Assembly: GCA_964455095.1 (NCBI GenBank)
Contig: CAYVUV010000365.1
Location: 1 to 6,449 of the forward strand
Origin: CAYVUV01 sp964455095
GTDB lineage: Bacteria; Desulfobacterota; Binatia; HRBIN30; CADEER01
Direction: 5' to 3'
Length of the DNA stretch: 6,449 bases
The notes under the pieces were generated by a model. That model had not been told where the DNA came from, ran no database searches, and was given only the letters and a program-made list of their open reading frames with translations. Positions 6,171 through 6,449 of this stretch are shown here, piece by piece (position 1 is the first letter of the stretch; each line of letters starts with the position of its first letter). The position numbers and the translations under genes are program-made.

Positions 6171-6326
6171 GTCGTTCAGCTATCGAGTTCGTGTTCAGCA
6201 TCACCGGAATCCGTGTTCAGCATCCGGAATCAGCGTTCAGGATGCCCGGAATCGGTGTTCAGCTTCCGCCGGAATCGGCGTTCAGCTTCAATCGGAATCC
6301 GTGTTCAGCATGGGCCGGAGCGCGCA
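6171..6326 (+). repeat. istA-side end of element 2: array of six repeats plus one degenerate unit
   Basis: Successive units lie at 6191-6212, 6213-6232, 6233-6254, 6255-6277, 6278-6300 and 6301-6326 (terminal). A weaker copy lies at 6171-6190. Each opens with G(T/C)GTTCAG, usually followed by C(A/T)T, and the five internal units close with CGGAATC plus one base. Unit length is 20-26 bp, about two helical turns. The terminal unit replaces GGAATC with GGAGCGCGCA to form the IS tip. The opposite end of the element has only about 2.5 such units. Multiple end repeats are known in the IS21 family and are thought to bind IstA. This array lies between the tip and istA, so it could also modulate istA transcription. 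Confidence 0.85.
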
Positions 6327-6449
6327 GCCACCCGAGATTGCGAGGATTTCCAGCGATTCAGCCGCGCAGTGTTGAAGAAATCGCAATGGCCGCCAGCCCG
6401 GCCCGACGCAGAAATCGCCACCTCCCCGCGCTATAGTCGACCGGCGTGC
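6327..6449. other. Right flank of element 2, unassigned
   Basis: These 123 bases lie outside the IS. Two frames stay open across the whole stretch (plus from 6327 and minus from 6449), but neither shows a family signature. The stretch does not continue the IS3 orfB seen on the other side of element 2. Near the right edge CTATAGT (6431-6437) resembles a plus-strand -10 box, but no -35 match lies at proper spacing. A bulged inverted repeat (6337-6350 with 6377-6387) is present. Confidence 0.4.

Larger units (their letters stand above)
3580..6326 (-). mobile_element. Complete IS21-family insertion sequence of a second subgroup (element 2, 2747 bp)
   Basis: Boundaries come from matching termini. 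The left end reads TGCGCATTCCGGCCAAGCTG. The right end read in reverse is TGCGCGCTCCGGCCCATGCT. They agree apart from two substitutions, a one-base length difference and small changes after CCGGCC. Internal repeats containing GCTGAAC and GGATTCCG follow at both ends. istA and istB are both intact on the minus strand. The flanks (CCTCGAC on the left, GCCACCC on the right) show no direct duplication. The left boundary lies inside IS3 orfB right after the 'VILD' codons. The element is opposite in orientation to element 1, and its proteins differ clearly, so it is not a second copy of element 1. Confidence 0.9.

Noticed and set aside
6191..6326. Possible CRISPR-like array in the spaced GTTCAG repeats
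   Set aside because: Units are 20-26 bp, contiguous without unique spacers of 30 bp or more, and merge into the IS tip. They are IS end repeats.
6191..6436. Small plus-strand protein covering the repeat array
   Set aside because: Its sequence is simply the translated end repeats plus flank; no start signal or family match supports it.
6409..6437. Plus-strand promoter with TATAGT at the right edge
   Set aside because: The -10 match is fair, but the hexamer at 17 bp upstream does not resemble a -35, and the window ends before any gene.

Overview
This is a GC-rich bacterial segment, consistent with a high-GC Gram-negative or environmental lineage. Nothing in it fixes the taxon. Most of the window (about 5.0 of 6.4 kb) is insertion-sequence DNA, and the resident, non-mobile genes survive only at the left edge.

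Layout: (a) 1-896, minus strand: the N-terminal 298 residues of a large dynamin-superfamily GTPase that runs off the left edge. It has a clear P-loop (GDSGVGKST) and a DLPGVG G3 motif, separated by an unusually long stretch. (b) 907-1182, minus strand: the last 91 codons of an unrecognised gene that sits 10 bp upstream of the GTPase, with its 5' part removed at an IS boundary. (c) 1184-3398: a complete IS21-family element (istA + istB, plus strand) with two-unit inverted ends. (d) 3399-3579: a 181-bp internal scrap of an IS3-family orfB. (e) 3580-6326: a second complete IS21-family element of a different subgroup (istB + istA, minus strand), with an asymmetric array of 20-26 bp end repeats. 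(f) 6327-6449: a short tail with no assignable gene.

Each IS21 element encodes the usual pair: IstA, a DDE transposase that binds the ends and joins strands, and IstB, an AAA+ ATPase that acts with IstA in target selection and complex assembly. In both elements the start of istB overlaps the end of istA, so the pair is probably translationally coupled. The elements lie in convergent orientation, with the IS3 scrap trapped between them. I find no target-site duplication around either element. The present order therefore reflects deletion or recombination after insertion, or an assembly join at multicopy IS sequence, rather than two clean insertions.

The non-IS item with most biological interest is the dynamin-like GTPase and its truncated upstream partner. 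Their common promoter and the partner's N-terminus appear to have been lost at the IS boundary, so the operon may now be silent. I do not see a convincing wholly new system here. The GTPase operon and the repeat-rich ends of the second element are the parts worth following up.
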